The notes below the pieces were generated by a model. It was given only the letters and a program-made list of their open reading frames with translations. It was not told where the DNA came from and made no database searches. A stretch of DNA of 64,000 bases, taken from assembly GCF_900539295.1 (NCBI RefSeq), contig NZ_UQBH01000006.1, positions 36,828-100,827 on the forward strand, read 5' to 3'. Shown here piece after piece: positions 36,075 through 45,143 of the stretch. Positions within the stretch are counted from its first letter, which is position 1. Every line of letters starts with the position of its first letter. The position numbers and the translations under genes were made by a program. This DNA comes from an uncultured Megasphaera sp. GTDB lineage: Bacteria; Bacillota; Negativicutes; Veillonellales; Megasphaeraceae.

Positions 36075-38360
36075 TTAATAGGAATAGCCTAACTTATTTA
36101 ATTGTTTAATGGCATCTTCATCTCCCCCTGCTGCCGCCTTCCTAAACCATTCAACGGCCATTGCCTCATTTTTCGCTAATCCCTTTCCTCCGACTAAGTA
36201 AGATATACCTATTAGAACTTGCACATCATTCGCCCCTTGTCTTTCTGCTTGTTTAAATAATTCGACAGCTATCGCTACATCTCGATCTACACCTCTTCCC
36301 ATTCCATAGCACATACCCAAACGAATCATTGCTCGAGTATGCTCCTGTTCCACTGCCTTTCTATACCATTCAACAGCCTGCGCTTCATTTTTCTCCACGC
36401 CGACCCCTTTGAAGTAGCAGTCACCCAAATTATTTTGCGCATTGGCATAACCTTGTTGCGCCGCCTTCCAAAACCATTCCACAGCCTGTGCTTCATCCGT
36501 TTCTATTCCGACTCCGTCTAGATAACTCAAGCCCAAACGATCCTGTGCCCTGGCATAGCCTTGTTCCGCCGCCACCTTATACCATACAACAGCGCGCTCT
36601 TCATCCGATTCTACTCCGTCTCCATTTAAATAACAGTCCCCCAACGCATATTGCGCAAGTTTATTTCCTTGTTGCGCTGCCTTCCGATACCATTCCACAG
36701 CCTGTGCCTCATCTACTCCTACTCCAACTCCGTTTAAATAGCAGTCACCCAAATTATTCTGTGCATCAGCATCGTCTTGCTCTGCTGCCTTCTTATACCA
36801 TTCAACAGCTCTCGTTTCATTTTGCTCCACGCCAATTCCCATCTCATAACACATCGCCAAATAATACTCTGCAGCGGCATAGCCATGCTCCGCCACCGCT
36901 CTAAACAAATCAACAGCCTTCCCTTCGTCCCTCTTTACACCTCTTCCCATTAAGTAACACTCACCCAATTTAATCTGGGCTCTGACATAACCTGCCTCAG
37001 ACGCCTTCTTATATAATTCAACGGCTTTCTCCTTATCTTCCCTGACGCCTTTTACACTATCATAGCACAAGCCTAAATTGACCATTGCATCAGGTAGTCC
37101 TTTATCGGCAGCTTTACGGAACCAGGAAACAGCCTTTTGATAGTCTTGCGTTGTGCCTAGTCCATACTCATAGCAAATGGCCAAGGCATTTTGTGCTCTC
37201 GCATCACCTCTCTCGGCAGCCTGTAAATACCAGTCATAGCCGAGGCTCTGGCAGTCTTTTATGCCTGTCTCCAGATCAAAAGCTTGTCCCATATAGATTT
37301 TATCCATACTAGCCTCGGAATTGGCAATGAGGGGACTCTCTTCAGCACACTGGTCCAGATTGAACAGTAAGTCCAATAGCAAATCATAGTACGTAACCTC
37401 TGTATTCAGATCTACTTGAGCCTGCTTCTTCATATAATTTAAAAGGACCGTTTCTTTCAGTTTTTCAGTATCCGTAACGCCCGTTACCTCCGACAAGGTG
37501 GCCAATAAATAAGACTCATCGCCATCTAATTTTTTCAGTTTATTCAAGGCACCAAAGCACAACAAATACTCTGGTTCTGCCTGATCAATTACGATGTCCC
37601 CGTCGCCCAACAGATAATCTTTCAAGGCTTTATCCTCGTTGAGATGCTGTACCAGGGTTAAATAGTTTATTTTTTCCCGAGCATCAAGGCCAATGGCTCC
37701 CATGGCCGACTTTAACAGCAACAGCTCACCTGTATTCCAATTCCCTTTTGTAATGTCGTAAAAATCTCTGGCTGTGCAGACGAGCTTTTCAACAGGTGTC
37801 AAATCGATGTATTCTCTCCCCTGATACATTCGATATTCTACGGATGCCTGCCAATTTAATAAAGCCACATTCCGCTCCACTTTATCGATGCGCAAACTCA
37901 GCTGCACAACTTGGCTTTGGTTATATTTTACAAAGTTCCGGAGTCCTTCATACAGGTCTTCAAATCTACGGTCGACTTCTCCTAAGGAAGCATCCATCTT
38001 ATTATTCACAGCCTTCAGCAAATCAAAGCTCAAGACATTTTGCTCTGCCATTCTTTGCAGTATTTTCTGTGAAGCATACTGCGCCGTAACTAGTTGTGCA
38101 CCGCCGGCATTGGCCAGCTTCTGATTACTGCCGGTGATGCTGCCGATTATTCTAGAGAGAAAACCTTTATTTTGCAGTTTTTGCTGTGCCTCTTCGGATT
38201 TACCCAGGGCAGCAATACACTCAAAGGTAAGGCGATTCACATCCTTACGGTTTTGTTGAGACTGCTGAATAACCTGATCAATTTTACTATCGAGGAACAC
38301 GACTTCTTGAGGCGTTAAAACTTCATCAATCTTTACCGTTACGAAATTATTTGCTTCCAT
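36075..38360 (-). CDS. Sel1-repeat protein with helical N-terminal domain
   Basis: A 761-aa soluble protein. Residues 1-350 are mainly helical, with a small hydrophobic patch (SRIIGSITGSNQKL), coiled-coil-like stretches (LSLRIDKVERNVALLNWQ) and the segment RDFYDITKGNWNTGELLLLK. Residues about 353-755 are some eleven Sel1 repeats of 36 residues (forms such as AVEWYRKAAQQGN and AQNNLGDCYLNGVGV), with Cys at a fixed position in many. No signal peptide. The start has GGAGG nine bases upstream and overlaps the upstream nuclease-like gene by 14 bases, so the two are translationally coupled. The N-terminal family is unknown to me; Sel1 arrays usually bind proteins or peptides. Confidence 0.85.
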   Translation of the reverse strand: MEANNFVTVKIDEVLTPQEVVFLDSKIDQVIQQSQQNRKDVNRLTFECIAALGKSEEAQQKLQNKGFLSRIIGSITGSNQKLANAGGAQLVTAQYASQKILQRMAEQNVLSFDLLKAVNNKMDASLGEVDRRFEDLYEGLRNFVKYNQSQVVQLSLRIDKVERNVALLNWQASVEYRMYQGREYIDLTPVEKLVCTARDFYDITKGNWNTGELLLLKSAMGAIGLDAREKINYLTLVQHLNEDKALKDYLLGDGDIVIDQAEPEYLLCFGALNKLKKLDGDESYLLATLSEVTGVTDTEKLKETVLLNYMKKQAQVDLNTEVTYYDLLLDLLFNLDQCAEESPLIANSEASMDKIYMGQAFDLETGIKDCQSLGYDWYLQAAERGDARAQNALAICYEYGLGTTQDYQKAVSWFRKAADKGLPDAMVNLGLCYDSVKGVREDKEKAVELYKKASEAGYVRAQIKLGECYLMGRGVKRDEGKAVDLFRAVAEHGYAAAEYYLAMCYEMGIGVEQNETRAVEWYKKAAEQDDADAQNNLGDCYLNGVGVGVDEAQAVEWYRKAAQQGNKLAQYALGDCYLNGDGVESDEERAVVWYKVAAEQGYARAQDRLGLSYLDGVGIETDEAQAVEWFWKAAQQGYANAQNNLGDCYFKGVGVEKNEAQAVEWYRKAVEQEHTRAMIRLGMCYGMGRGVDRDVAIAVELFKQAERQGANDVQVLIGISYLVGGKGLAKNEAMAVEWFRKAAAGGDEDAIKQLNKLGYSY

Positions 38361-40038
38361 TTAGCAGTTCCTCCAGTTCTTTTTTATATGCTGAAATTCT
38401 GGCGTCTGATGCTTCTTTTTGCCTTTTATATAGAATTTCATCATGTTTCATTTCATTCAATATCACTTCTATTTGCATTGAAGAAATATTTCTTTGCTTC
38501 ATAACATACCAAGCCTTGTCGGCAACCCTTTTATCAACATCTTGGTTGAGGAGCCGTTTTGCCATAGCCACCGTATCCACCTCGGCCGTGTTCGTAAGAT
38601 AAGACATATCACGCTCTTCCTCAAAACCTTCGAGCAAATCCCCCAAGCCGGCAACAATCTGTCCATACTCAGGAATGTAAATAGCGGCCCTCATGGAAAT
38701 GACGCTTAAAATAATTTTTTCCAGCATCTGATGTGCAAACTGTCTCTGATCGTCGGCGGCAAACATATCTTCAAGGACATCAGCCGTCAAACGGCTTTGT
38801 AAATCGCCTAACACGATATTTGCTTCTTCTTGAGACAGGAGGTACTCGTCAGCTAAAACCACCAACTCCGATTCCATAATTGCAATCATCTTATCGGCGT
38901 CATCTTCAATGAATGTGCTCATAAGCGCATGGGCGGCCTTCCCGGCGGCCATACCGCCGACAACACCTCCGGCGACGGTACCGACGCCTTCCACTATCAT
39001 AGAGCCCAATACGGCCCCTCCCGCTCCTCCTGCCATGCCGCCGGCAGTTATGCTCAGATTCTTGAGTAGCTGCTCTTTCGAAATACGGCCTCGAAACATA
39101 CTGATAAGCTGCGGCGTCGTTACAACTAATCCCAGTACGGCTGCTGCCGCAACGTTGCTTCTCAAAAGCTTCGCTAAATTCTTAGTAGCTGCATTCCCAT
39201 AAATATTCGATCCGTCTCTCATAGAATTGACCAGCATATGACGCACATTGCTGGGAAGCATTTTAACCAGTTTGATCGATGGTTTGAGTAAGATATTATT
39301 TAATTGGGTACGAGTCAACTGTGCCGTTATAACCTCTGCTACGAAGGCCACTCCTCCCACCTGGATCCCGGCAGCTAAAGCCTGATTCAAGGCCACTTCC
39401 GGTTTTTCACCACTCCAGATCGCTTTGGCGAAGGCAATCGTTCCGGTGATTCCCATGGCACTCAAAGCCACGACGGCCCCGTGGGCAGCATCAAATTTTA
39501 ATGACTCGATATTCCCTGCCTTCGCAATCTTCACGGCCTGCTCATAAGTAACACGCCCTTCTCTGATGAGTTTTTCCGCATCTTCCGGATTGGTGCAGCC
39601 GGGAACCTTGCCATCTCTGATTTTCTCTTTTAACAGCTCGACAGCTTCCTTAAACTGCCCCTTGGGGACTTCTAACTGCATCGGCTTCCCCTTACCATCT
39701 AAATACCGATAGTTCCCATCATGGCCAAAAGCTGAATTCACGCTCATCTTGGCATTTTGACAATATTTCGTTTGAATTAACGTGCCGTCGACGATGCGAT
39801 CGGCCCCGTTTTTACGATTGTCATCGCCTAAAATAGCCGCATTTTTGCCGGACAACTTATCATATAAGTCATTGGCCTGCTCGGCTGCAAAACCGTGCCC
39901 TTGCCGAGCATTGAATTTCGACATTTTCTCCGTGTGGGCCCCGATATTGGCCCGTGTACTTTCATAATCAGCGGCTAAGGTTTGATGCAGCGGGCTTTTT
40001 AATCGCTGCTCTTTCCGATCCTCATTTTGTCTGCTCAT
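38347..40038 (-). CDS. Glycine-zipper membrane protein with nuclease-like N-terminus
   Basis: A 563-aa protein without assigned function. Residues 45-125 have the order of a PD-(D/E)xK fold: a helix with Glu53 (GHGFAAEQAN), Asp80 (GADRIVDG) and a Q-x-K strand (Q89, K91 in IQTKYC), as in Mrr-like nucleases; this is pattern reading, not a proven domain. Residues 180-250 and about 300-375 are hydrophobic, the latter a dense glycine zipper (TAGGMAGGAGGAVLG, VAGGVVGGMAAG) of the kind that inserts in membranes. The C-terminal 150 residues are charged and helical. GGAGG precedes the ATG. It leads a two-gene operon with the Sel1 protein. Confidence 0.7.
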   Translation of the reverse strand: MSRQNEDRKEQRLKSPLHQTLAADYESTRANIGAHTEKMSKFNARQGHGFAAEQANDLYDKLSGKNAAILGDDNRKNGADRIVDGTLIQTKYCQNAKMSVNSAFGHDGNYRYLDGKGKPMQLEVPKGQFKEAVELLKEKIRDGKVPGCTNPEDAEKLIREGRVTYEQAVKIAKAGNIESLKFDAAHGAVVALSAMGITGTIAFAKAIWSGEKPEVALNQALAAGIQVGGVAFVAEVITAQLTRTQLNNILLKPSIKLVKMLPSNVRHMLVNSMRDGSNIYGNAATKNLAKLLRSNVAAAAVLGLVVTTPQLISMFRGRISKEQLLKNLSITAGGMAGGAGGAVLGSMIVEGVGTVAGGVVGGMAAGKAAHALMSTFIEDDADKMIAIMESELVVLADEYLLSQEEANIVLGDLQSRLTADVLEDMFAADDQRQFAHQMLEKIILSVISMRAAIYIPEYGQIVAGLGDLLEGFEEERDMSYLTNTAEVDTVAMAKRLLNQDVDKRVADKAWYVMKQRNISSMQIEVILNEMKHDEILYKRQKEASDARISAYKKELEELLNGSK

Positions 40039-40113
40039 ATGACCTCCACATAGACGACCTGCCTCTATTACATCTCATTCACTGTTTCTATCAAGCGCTT
40101 ATTCATATTTTTA

Positions 40114-40142
40114 TTGTATACTTAAATTTACTAATACGCAAC
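40114..40142 (-). promoter_or_regulatory. Promoter of the two-gene cassette
   Basis: On the minus strand TTGCGT (40142-40137), 17-base spacer, TACAAT (40119-40114), about 75 bases before the start codon. Confidence 0.5.
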
Positions 40143-40251
40143 AACACAGATACTTCACTTATCATTATACCCTTCCAGATGGTCAAATTATGTCTATCCA
40201 CCTTATCTGCAAAGCTTTACTATAAAAAATGACCTCCTAAAGTCAGCCAAA

Positions 40252-40425
40252 CTTCAATGACCTTTCCTGTCTGTGATTCATGTCGCCCCTAAGGCTGTAA
40301 TGATGCGAAAAGGTACTTTTTTAATATCCTCGTCCTCTACCGGGAAAATCATTTTTAGCAGTCTCAAAAAGATACGCCTGCGCAAAAAAGGCCTGACTTC
40401 TGGAAATCAGGCCTTTCACTTACGG
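40252..40425. repeat. Direct repeat R2
   Basis: Imperfect copy of R1 in the same orientation. Shared blocks are TTCAATnACCTTTCC at the start, AAGGT..TTTTTTAATATC in the middle, CCTGCnCAAA, and GGAAATCAGGCCTTTCA at the end; the stretches between have diverged. Just before it, at 40231-40246, lies GACCTCCTAAAGTCAG, the left arm of the comF terminator, without its right arm. R1 and R2 bracket the two-gene cassette. Confidence 0.65.
40384..40413 (-). terminator. Terminator of the exported hydrolase gene
   Basis: Minus-strand stem GGCCTGATTT/AAGTCAGGCC (40413-40404 with 40399-40390, one G-U) followed by six T. It forms the right part of R2. Confidence 0.88.
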
Positions 40426-40430
40426 TGATA

Positions 40431-41564
40431 TTATTTTAAATGATCTTTGAAGAACTGTTCGAATTTATCAAAGGGGATTTTCTCGGTATTATCATAGAGG
40501 TCCGTATGGTTGGCACCGGGAACGATATAGAGTTCCTTATCCTTTGAACCGACGGCCTTATAAGCATCTTCGCTGAAATAACGGGAATGGGCTTTTTCAC
40601 CGGCCACGATCAGCGTCGGCGTACGCATTTCTTTGGCGTATTCCATGATGGGCATATTGATGAGGCCCAGAGGCATGAGCGTCGTCCAGGAACCATTGGG
40701 GTTAGAGTTTACCGAACGCGGATGATAGCCGCGGCTTGTCCGATAGAAATCAGCATATTCGGCGATAAACTTCGGCGTTTCCGATGTAATATCTTTTTCC
40801 GGGTCCAGATTATTGGCCGGAGCTAAATCGGTATAATCATGTTTCGAGCTTTCCCAGCGAGCATTATTCAGTTGTTCCTTCATCTGGTACCGTGCGTCGG
40901 CACTTTGCGGAGCTACACGATCGTATTGCCCTTGGGGATCCATCGTAATTTCATAACCATTGGCCATGACCTGAGTCATATTATACATCGTGCTGACAGC
41001 AACAGCTTTGACGCGGGTATCCTGAATGGCATCATTCAAGGCAAAGCCGCCCCAGCCGCAAACGCCCAAGATACCAATTTTGTCACGGTCTACCATATCC
41101 AAAGATCCCAGATAATCTACCGCAGCGCTGAAATCTTCTGTATTAATATCGGACGATGCCGTATTGCGCGGATTGCCGGAGCTTTCACCGGTAAAGGAAG
41201 GGTCAAAAGCCAGGGTCACAAAACCGCGTTCTGCCAAGGTCTGTGCATAGAGACCGCTGACCTGTTCTTTTACGGCACCGAAAGGCCCGCTTACGGCAAT
41301 GGCGGCTAATTTCCCTTGGGCGTTTTTCGGCACATACAAATCCCCTACCAGGGTAAATCCATAGCGGTTTTTAAAGGTTACTTTGCGGTGATCCACCTTA
41401 TCAGACTGGGGAAATATCTTGTCCCATTTCTGTTCCAACTGGATCGTTTGGCCCGGTACAGAAACAGCAGTCGCATTGTCAGGCAAGGCTGCCAAAGAAG
41501 TAGCCGTAATAGCAGCAGCCAACAGAGCTGCCATCGAAGTCGTTTGAATTACTTTTTTCAACAT
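40431..41564 (-). CDS. Exported alpha/beta hydrolase with Cys at the nucleophile elbow
   Basis: A 377-aa protein with a Sec signal peptide (KK then AALLAAAITATSLAA, cleavage near residue 26). The hydrolase core has the oxyanion region VSGPFGAVKEQ, the elbow LGVCGWGG with Cys as likely nucleophile as in dienelactone hydrolase, and a C-terminal acid and His (VAGEKAHSRYF, PGANHTDLYD). A periplasmic esterase or lactonase role is inferred; substrate unknown. It lies downstream of an MFS gene but has its own promoter. Confidence 0.85.
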   Translation of the reverse strand: MLKKVIQTTSMAALLAAAITATSLAALPDNATAVSVPGQTIQLEQKWDKIFPQSDKVDHRKVTFKNRYGFTLVGDLYVPKNAQGKLAAIAVSGPFGAVKEQVSGLYAQTLAERGFVTLAFDPSFTGESSGNPRNTASSDINTEDFSAAVDYLGSLDMVDRDKIGILGVCGWGGFALNDAIQDTRVKAVAVSTMYNMTQVMANGYEITMDPQGQYDRVAPQSADARYQMKEQLNNARWESSKHDYTDLAPANNLDPEKDITSETPKFIAEYADFYRTSRGYHPRSVNSNPNGSWTTLMPLGLINMPIMEYAKEMRTPTLIVAGEKAHSRYFSEDAYKAVGSKDKELYIVPGANHTDLYDNTEKIPFDKFEQFFKDHLK

Positions 41565-41637
41565 AGTCTTGTCTCCTTTATCATCAAAAGTTTAGTTTTA
41601 TGCTTCATTTATTATTCAAATGGGATATCCTGACTCC

Positions 41638-41667
41638 ATTATAATGGGAGCCATCATAACATAACAA
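41638..41667 (-). promoter_or_regulatory. Promoter of the hydrolase gene
   Basis: TTGTTA (41667-41662), 18-base spacer, TATAAT (41643-41638) on the minus strand. The surrounding TGACTCCATTATAATGGGAGC resembles the LysR gene promoter at 42993-43012. Confidence 0.6.
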
Positions 41668-41713
41668 ATACATTTATATTATGTCTTGTCATGTTTTTTA
41701 ATTATATCTGCGC

Positions 41714-42892
41714 TTATGATACATCGATTCCTATGACCGGATTCATACTGCGCTTCCGGCATTGCCCCCAAAAAAGAAGGGCGGCTGCAGCCAGAAAAAG
41801 CAAGCCTCCGTAAATAACGAATTTCGTGCCAAAAGAATCAATAAACATGCCGCTTACCGTCGTAGCTGCCATGGTTCCGAGATTAACGGCCGTAAGGAAG
41901 AGGCCGTTGGCAAAATCAGGAGCCTCCGGCGCCGCGTGAGAGAGCCAGAATTGGTTGATGTTGGCGTTGATACCGGCCAGGACTCCCCAGAAAATCGTAA
42001 GGACGGCCACCATCAGTTCGCCGTCCCCTCCCGTAAGGAACAGAAGATACACGGCTCCCAGCAAGAAGGGAAAAAATTTCACCGTATCTTCGGCCCGGCT
42101 GGAAAGAAGGTGTCCGGCCGCCATGCTGCCAAAGATGGTGCAAAGGCCGTAGCCAAACAGGAGCAAACTGACAAGGTTCGGCGCCAGCCCGACAACATTG
42201 GTCAAGTAGGCTGCCCAGTAATTGAAAACGCCAAAGACCGAGCCGTTCAGGAAGAGGATGGCAAAAATAGAGGCCCAAACCATGGGCTTTTTCAACACGG
42301 CCAACTGTTCTCCATAAGACAACCGCCCTTCTGCCGGCATGGAAGGAACAAATAAGGCCGTCGCCATCATGACGAAAAACGTCACAAGGGCAAAGAAAGA
42401 CATGGAAACGGATAAAGAAATATGTTCCGCCAGGAAATTACTGATCGGGACGCCGACGACCATGCCCGCCGACACACCGATGTTTATTTTTGCCACCGCC
42501 TTCGGCGCCGCTTTCACACCGGCCACTTCCGCTGCCATCGTAAAAGCCATGGAGCAGTAGACCGGATGGAAAAAAGCAGGAATGACCCGCACGGCCAAAA
42601 GCAGATTGAAATTCTCAGCAAAAACAGAAATGGTATTGCATATCGTAAACAATCCCAACACCAACAGCATGACATACTTACGGTTAAACCGGGAGAAAAT
42701 AAGAGGCATGACGGGACCGGAAAGGGCCACGCCCAAAGCAAAGAGGCTGATGAGCAGCCCGGCGTGGACGATCGTCACATCGTAACGCTGCGCAATATAA
42801 GGCAGAATCCCAATAAAGCCCATCTCCGTATTAAGGATGCCGAACACCCCTGCCATTAGAATAAATATCAAAAGACGCTTGTTCACTTGCAA
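41714..42892 (-). CDS. MFS transporter (drug efflux type)
   Basis: A 392-aa inner-membrane protein with twelve predicted segments. The beginning GVFGILNTEMGFIGILPYIA resembles the DHA1-type AraJ/YdhP group, which exports drugs or sugars. The frame is open 13 codons further, but AGGAG lies seven bases before TTG 42892, giving MQVNKRLL; GTG 42886 is the other option. It diverges from a LysR gene and precedes the hydrolase, a usual arrangement for an inducible efflux module. Substrate unknown. Confidence 0.88.
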   Translation of the reverse strand: MQVNKRLLIFILMAGVFGILNTEMGFIGILPYIAQRYDVTIVHAGLLISLFALGVALSGPVMPLIFSRFNRKYVMLLVLGLFTICNTISVFAENFNLLLAVRVIPAFFHPVYCSMAFTMAAEVAGVKAAPKAVAKINIGVSAGMVVGVPISNFLAEHISLSVSMSFFALVTFFVMMATALFVPSMPAEGRLSYGEQLAVLKKPMVWASIFAILFLNGSVFGVFNYWAAYLTNVVGLAPNLVSLLLFGYGLCTIFGSMAAGHLLSSRAEDTVKFFPFLLGAVYLLFLTGGDGELMVAVLTIFWGVLAGINANINQFWLSHAAPEAPDFANGLFLTAVNLGTMAATTVSGMFIDSFGTKFVIYGGLLFLAAAALLFWGQCRKRSMNPVIGIDVS

Positions 42893-42977
42893 AGCATCAC
42901 TCCTTTCTCGTTGATGGATTAAGGATATCACAGAAAGCCAAAAATAACTAATACCTATAACATTTATCTGGACATAA

Positions 42978-43006
42978 TTGGATTACATATCTGACTCTGT
43001 TATAAT
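42978..43006 (+). promoter_or_regulatory. Promoter of the LysR gene at 43 kb
   Basis: TTGGAT (42978-42983), 17-base spacer, TATAAT (43001-43006) with extended TG. Confidence 0.7.
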
Positions 43007-43025
43007 GGTAGCAGAGGTGATGGAA

Positions 43026-43907
43026 ATGGAATTTCGTGTCTTAAAATACTTTTTGGCAGTTGCCAGAACGGAAAATATCTCTCACGCCGCAGAAGCCATG
43101 CACGTATCCCAACCGGCATTGTCCCGGCAGCTCATGGATTTAGAAGAAGAGCTCGGCGTGAAACTCTTAGTCCGGGGCAATCGAAATACTACACTGACAG
43201 AGGCCGGTTTCCTGCTCAAAAAACGAGCTGAAGAAATTGCTCAACTCGTCGATAAAACCGTAGATGAACTGTCCCATGCTCAAGAAGGCGTAAGCGGCAG
43301 CGTCCGCATCGGCTGCGGCGAAACAGCCGGCATGAGGGTCGTAGCCCGCGCAATCCAGTCTTTACGAAAAGAGTATCCCAACATCCACTATCAGTTTCAA
43401 AGCATGGATGGCATGGTCGTAAAAGAGCAGCTAAAGAGAGGGACCTTGGATTTTGGCGTATTGATACAGCCTGAGACCCCACAGGATTATCCCCATATCG
43501 AGCTGGCCCACGAAGATGTCTGGGGTGTACTGATGCGAAAAGACAGCCCGCTGGCCGCACACACGACCATTCGAGCCGCAGACCTGGAAGGACTCCCCTT
43601 AATCGCTTCCCGACAGGCGCTGACTGCAAGAGAACTTAGCCTATGGTTTGACAAGGACGAAAGCGAACTCAATATCATCGCCACGTACACCTTGATTTAC
43701 AACGCCTCTCTCTTGGCCGAGGAAGGCGTCGGCTACGTGCTGTGCCTGGACCGCCTCATCCAACTCCCGAAAGACGGAAATCTCGTATTCCGGCCGTTAG
43801 AACCCCAAAACATCTGCCGCATCTTCTTTATCTGGAAAAAGAATCAACTCTTTTCAGAAGCCGCCCGATTATTAAAAGAAAAAGTGATGGAATTGTCCGA
43901 AACATAG
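43026..43907 (+). CDS. LysR-family transcription regulator
   Basis: A 293-aa regulator with winged helix AVARTENISHAAEAMHVSQPALSRQ split over residues 9-35 and a type 2 periplasmic-binding effector domain. The start is ATG 43026 with GAGGTG eight bases upstream; longer frames run through the promoter. It faces the MFS gene and probably regulates it and perhaps the hydrolase, whose promoter carries a similar sequence. Confidence 0.9.
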   Translation: MEFRVLKYFLAVARTENISHAAEAMHVSQPALSRQLMDLEEELGVKLLVRGNRNTTLTEAGFLLKKRAEEIAQLVDKTVDELSHAQEGVSGSVRIGCGETAGMRVVARAIQSLRKEYPNIHYQFQSMDGMVVKEQLKRGTLDFGVLIQPETPQDYPHIELAHEDVWGVLMRKDSPLAAHTTIRAADLEGLPLIASRQALTARELSLWFDKDESELNIIATYTLIYNASLLAEEGVGYVLCLDRLIQLPKDGNLVFRPLEPQNICRIFFIWKKNQLFSEAARLLKEKVMELSET

Positions 43908-43924
43908 TCTGCTCTAAAAAGCCC

Positions 43925-44160
43925 ACTTCCATCAAGATATGAGTTCCCAACTACAATATCATCATCGCAGCAAAACAAAACCGACCGCCTAAAGTCAGAC
44001 CAACAATCTAACCTTAGGCAGTCGGTTAATTTATGCGAATATACACAGATACCGTGCCTATATTATTATAAATTCCTATTACGGTGCTCCGCTGGCCATG
44101 ACCAAGCCGATTACCTCTGCAGCACCCTTCCGCTTCAAGGCTTTGGAACAGATTTTAAAG
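43925..44160. repeat. Long imperfect direct repeat, copy A (comF end)
   Basis: About 235 bases resembling 47297-47510 in the same orientation: ACTTCCATCAAGAT, then the terminator hairpin with CCTAAAGTCAGACCAA, then the comF stop region from CTATTACGG to GCTTTGG. The two copies bracket the 44.2-47.3 kb module. From 44180 to 44359 nothing could be recognised. Confidence 0.8.
43981..44025 (-). terminator. Terminator, copy A
   Basis: Stem arms 43981-43992 and 44014-44025 pair fully on the minus strand with one G-U, followed by TTTTGTTTTG. It corresponds to the comF terminator at 47348-47388. Confidence 0.75.
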
Positions 44161-44178
44161 GCCCGGCCGGTCACAAGT
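44079..44178 (-). pseudogene. Remnant of the 3' end of a comF-like gene
   Basis: Read on the minus strand the fragment encodes CSKALKRKGAAEVIGLVMAS then GAP and a TAA stop at 44079, nearly the C-terminus of the intact ComF protein at 47436 (ALKRNGAAEVIGLVMAS). Upstream, VTGRAFKI still resembles TTGATLEA of the PRPP-binding motif, after which similarity ends. It has no start or N-terminal part. Confidence 0.8.
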
Positions 44179-44359
44179 AGAGCTAATCAAAGGTATTTGT
44201 CTTCAATATAATAAAAGGATTACAGAGGTTTGGAACATCCTGTGTTCACGGCTATACAATTACCAGGCTTGGCCGGTACAAATTATGAACATCCCAAAAA
44301 GAACTTTCTGTATCGAATCCGATTCGTTATTTATTCGGTGTACTTTTTCGCAATATGTT

Positions 44360-45133
44360 TTACACAAAAAGCTCCGCCTCCGCAAATAGTGCTGCTCTAC
44401 CGCGTATTACCGTGTGTTCTCCGGCATAGCTGCAATACAGCACCCCTCCACGTGCGGATGCCTGATATGCGATAAATTCCGTTTTTCCGGTTCTATCCGC
44501 CCAGTAAGGAATGACATGGCAATGCCCACGTCCACAGACGGGATCTTCTGCTACATTGCATTTTGGCGCAAAGGAGCGTGTTACGCAATCATACTCATTA
44601 CCGAGGGCGGTGATGTGCAAACAAACCCCCTCCATCTGTCGAATCAAATCTTGATTCGGGTGAACATTTTTAACCTGCTCTTCATTTTCTAAAACGCATA
44701 CCATATCAGCCCCACAGTAAGCCTCAACAGGTTTTACTCCCAAAGCCGCTGTCATTTGTTCCGTGACGGGAACCGGCTGCAACTGAAAAGATGGAAAATT
44801 CATCACTAGCAAATCATCTTGTTTTTCTACGGTCAGAATGCCGCTAAGTGTATGGAAGGTCACTGTTTTCAGTTTGGGCTCTACAAAACGAGTAATGACA
44901 TAAGCCGTAGCCAGCGTTGCATGGCCGCACAGTTCTACCTCACCGCCGGGAGTAAACCATCGCAGATGATAAACCGCTCCTTCTTTTACAGCAAAAGCTG
45001 TTTCAGAGAGATTATTTTCAACGGCAATATTCTGCATAATCTGATCATTTAACCACGTATCCATCACACAGACAGCGGCAGGGTTGCCTGTAAAAACTTT
45101 TTCTGTAAACGCATCCACTACATATTGTTTCAT
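44360..45133 (-). CDS. PhzF-family isomerase-like protein
   Basis: A 257-aa protein of the phenazine-biosynthesis/diaminopimelate-epimerase fold. Matches: AFTEKVFTGNPAAVCV, the catalytic Glu in NNLSETAF, RWFTPGGEVELCGHATLA and DPVCGRGHC (usually DPVTGSAH). Family members isomerise or epimerise small acids, mostly unknown. ATG 45133 has AAGGAGG upstream; longer frames enter the aminotransferase gene. It follows that gene by ten bases. A phenazine operon is not present, so phenazine synthesis is not implied. Confidence 0.88.
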   Translation of the reverse strand: MKQYVVDAFTEKVFTGNPAAVCVMDTWLNDQIMQNIAVENNLSETAFAVKEGAVYHLRWFTPGGEVELCGHATLATAYVITRFVEPKLKTVTFHTLSGILTVEKQDDLLVMNFPSFQLQPVPVTEQMTAALGVKPVEAYCGADMVCVLENEEQVKNVHPNQDLIRQMEGVCLHITALGNEYDCVTRSFAPKCNVAEDPVCGRGHCHVIPYWADRTGKTEFIAYQASARGGVLYCSYAGEHTVIRGRAALFAEAELFV

Positions 45134-45143
45134 AATTGCCTCC

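Noticed and set aside
35781..40425. Attachment sites of an integrative element
   Set aside because: The repeats are long, imperfect and terminator-like; no integrase, relaxase or tRNA target is present.
44360..45133. Phenazine biosynthesis locus
   Set aside because: Only the PhzF-like protein is present, and this family is wide and mostly unrelated to phenazines.
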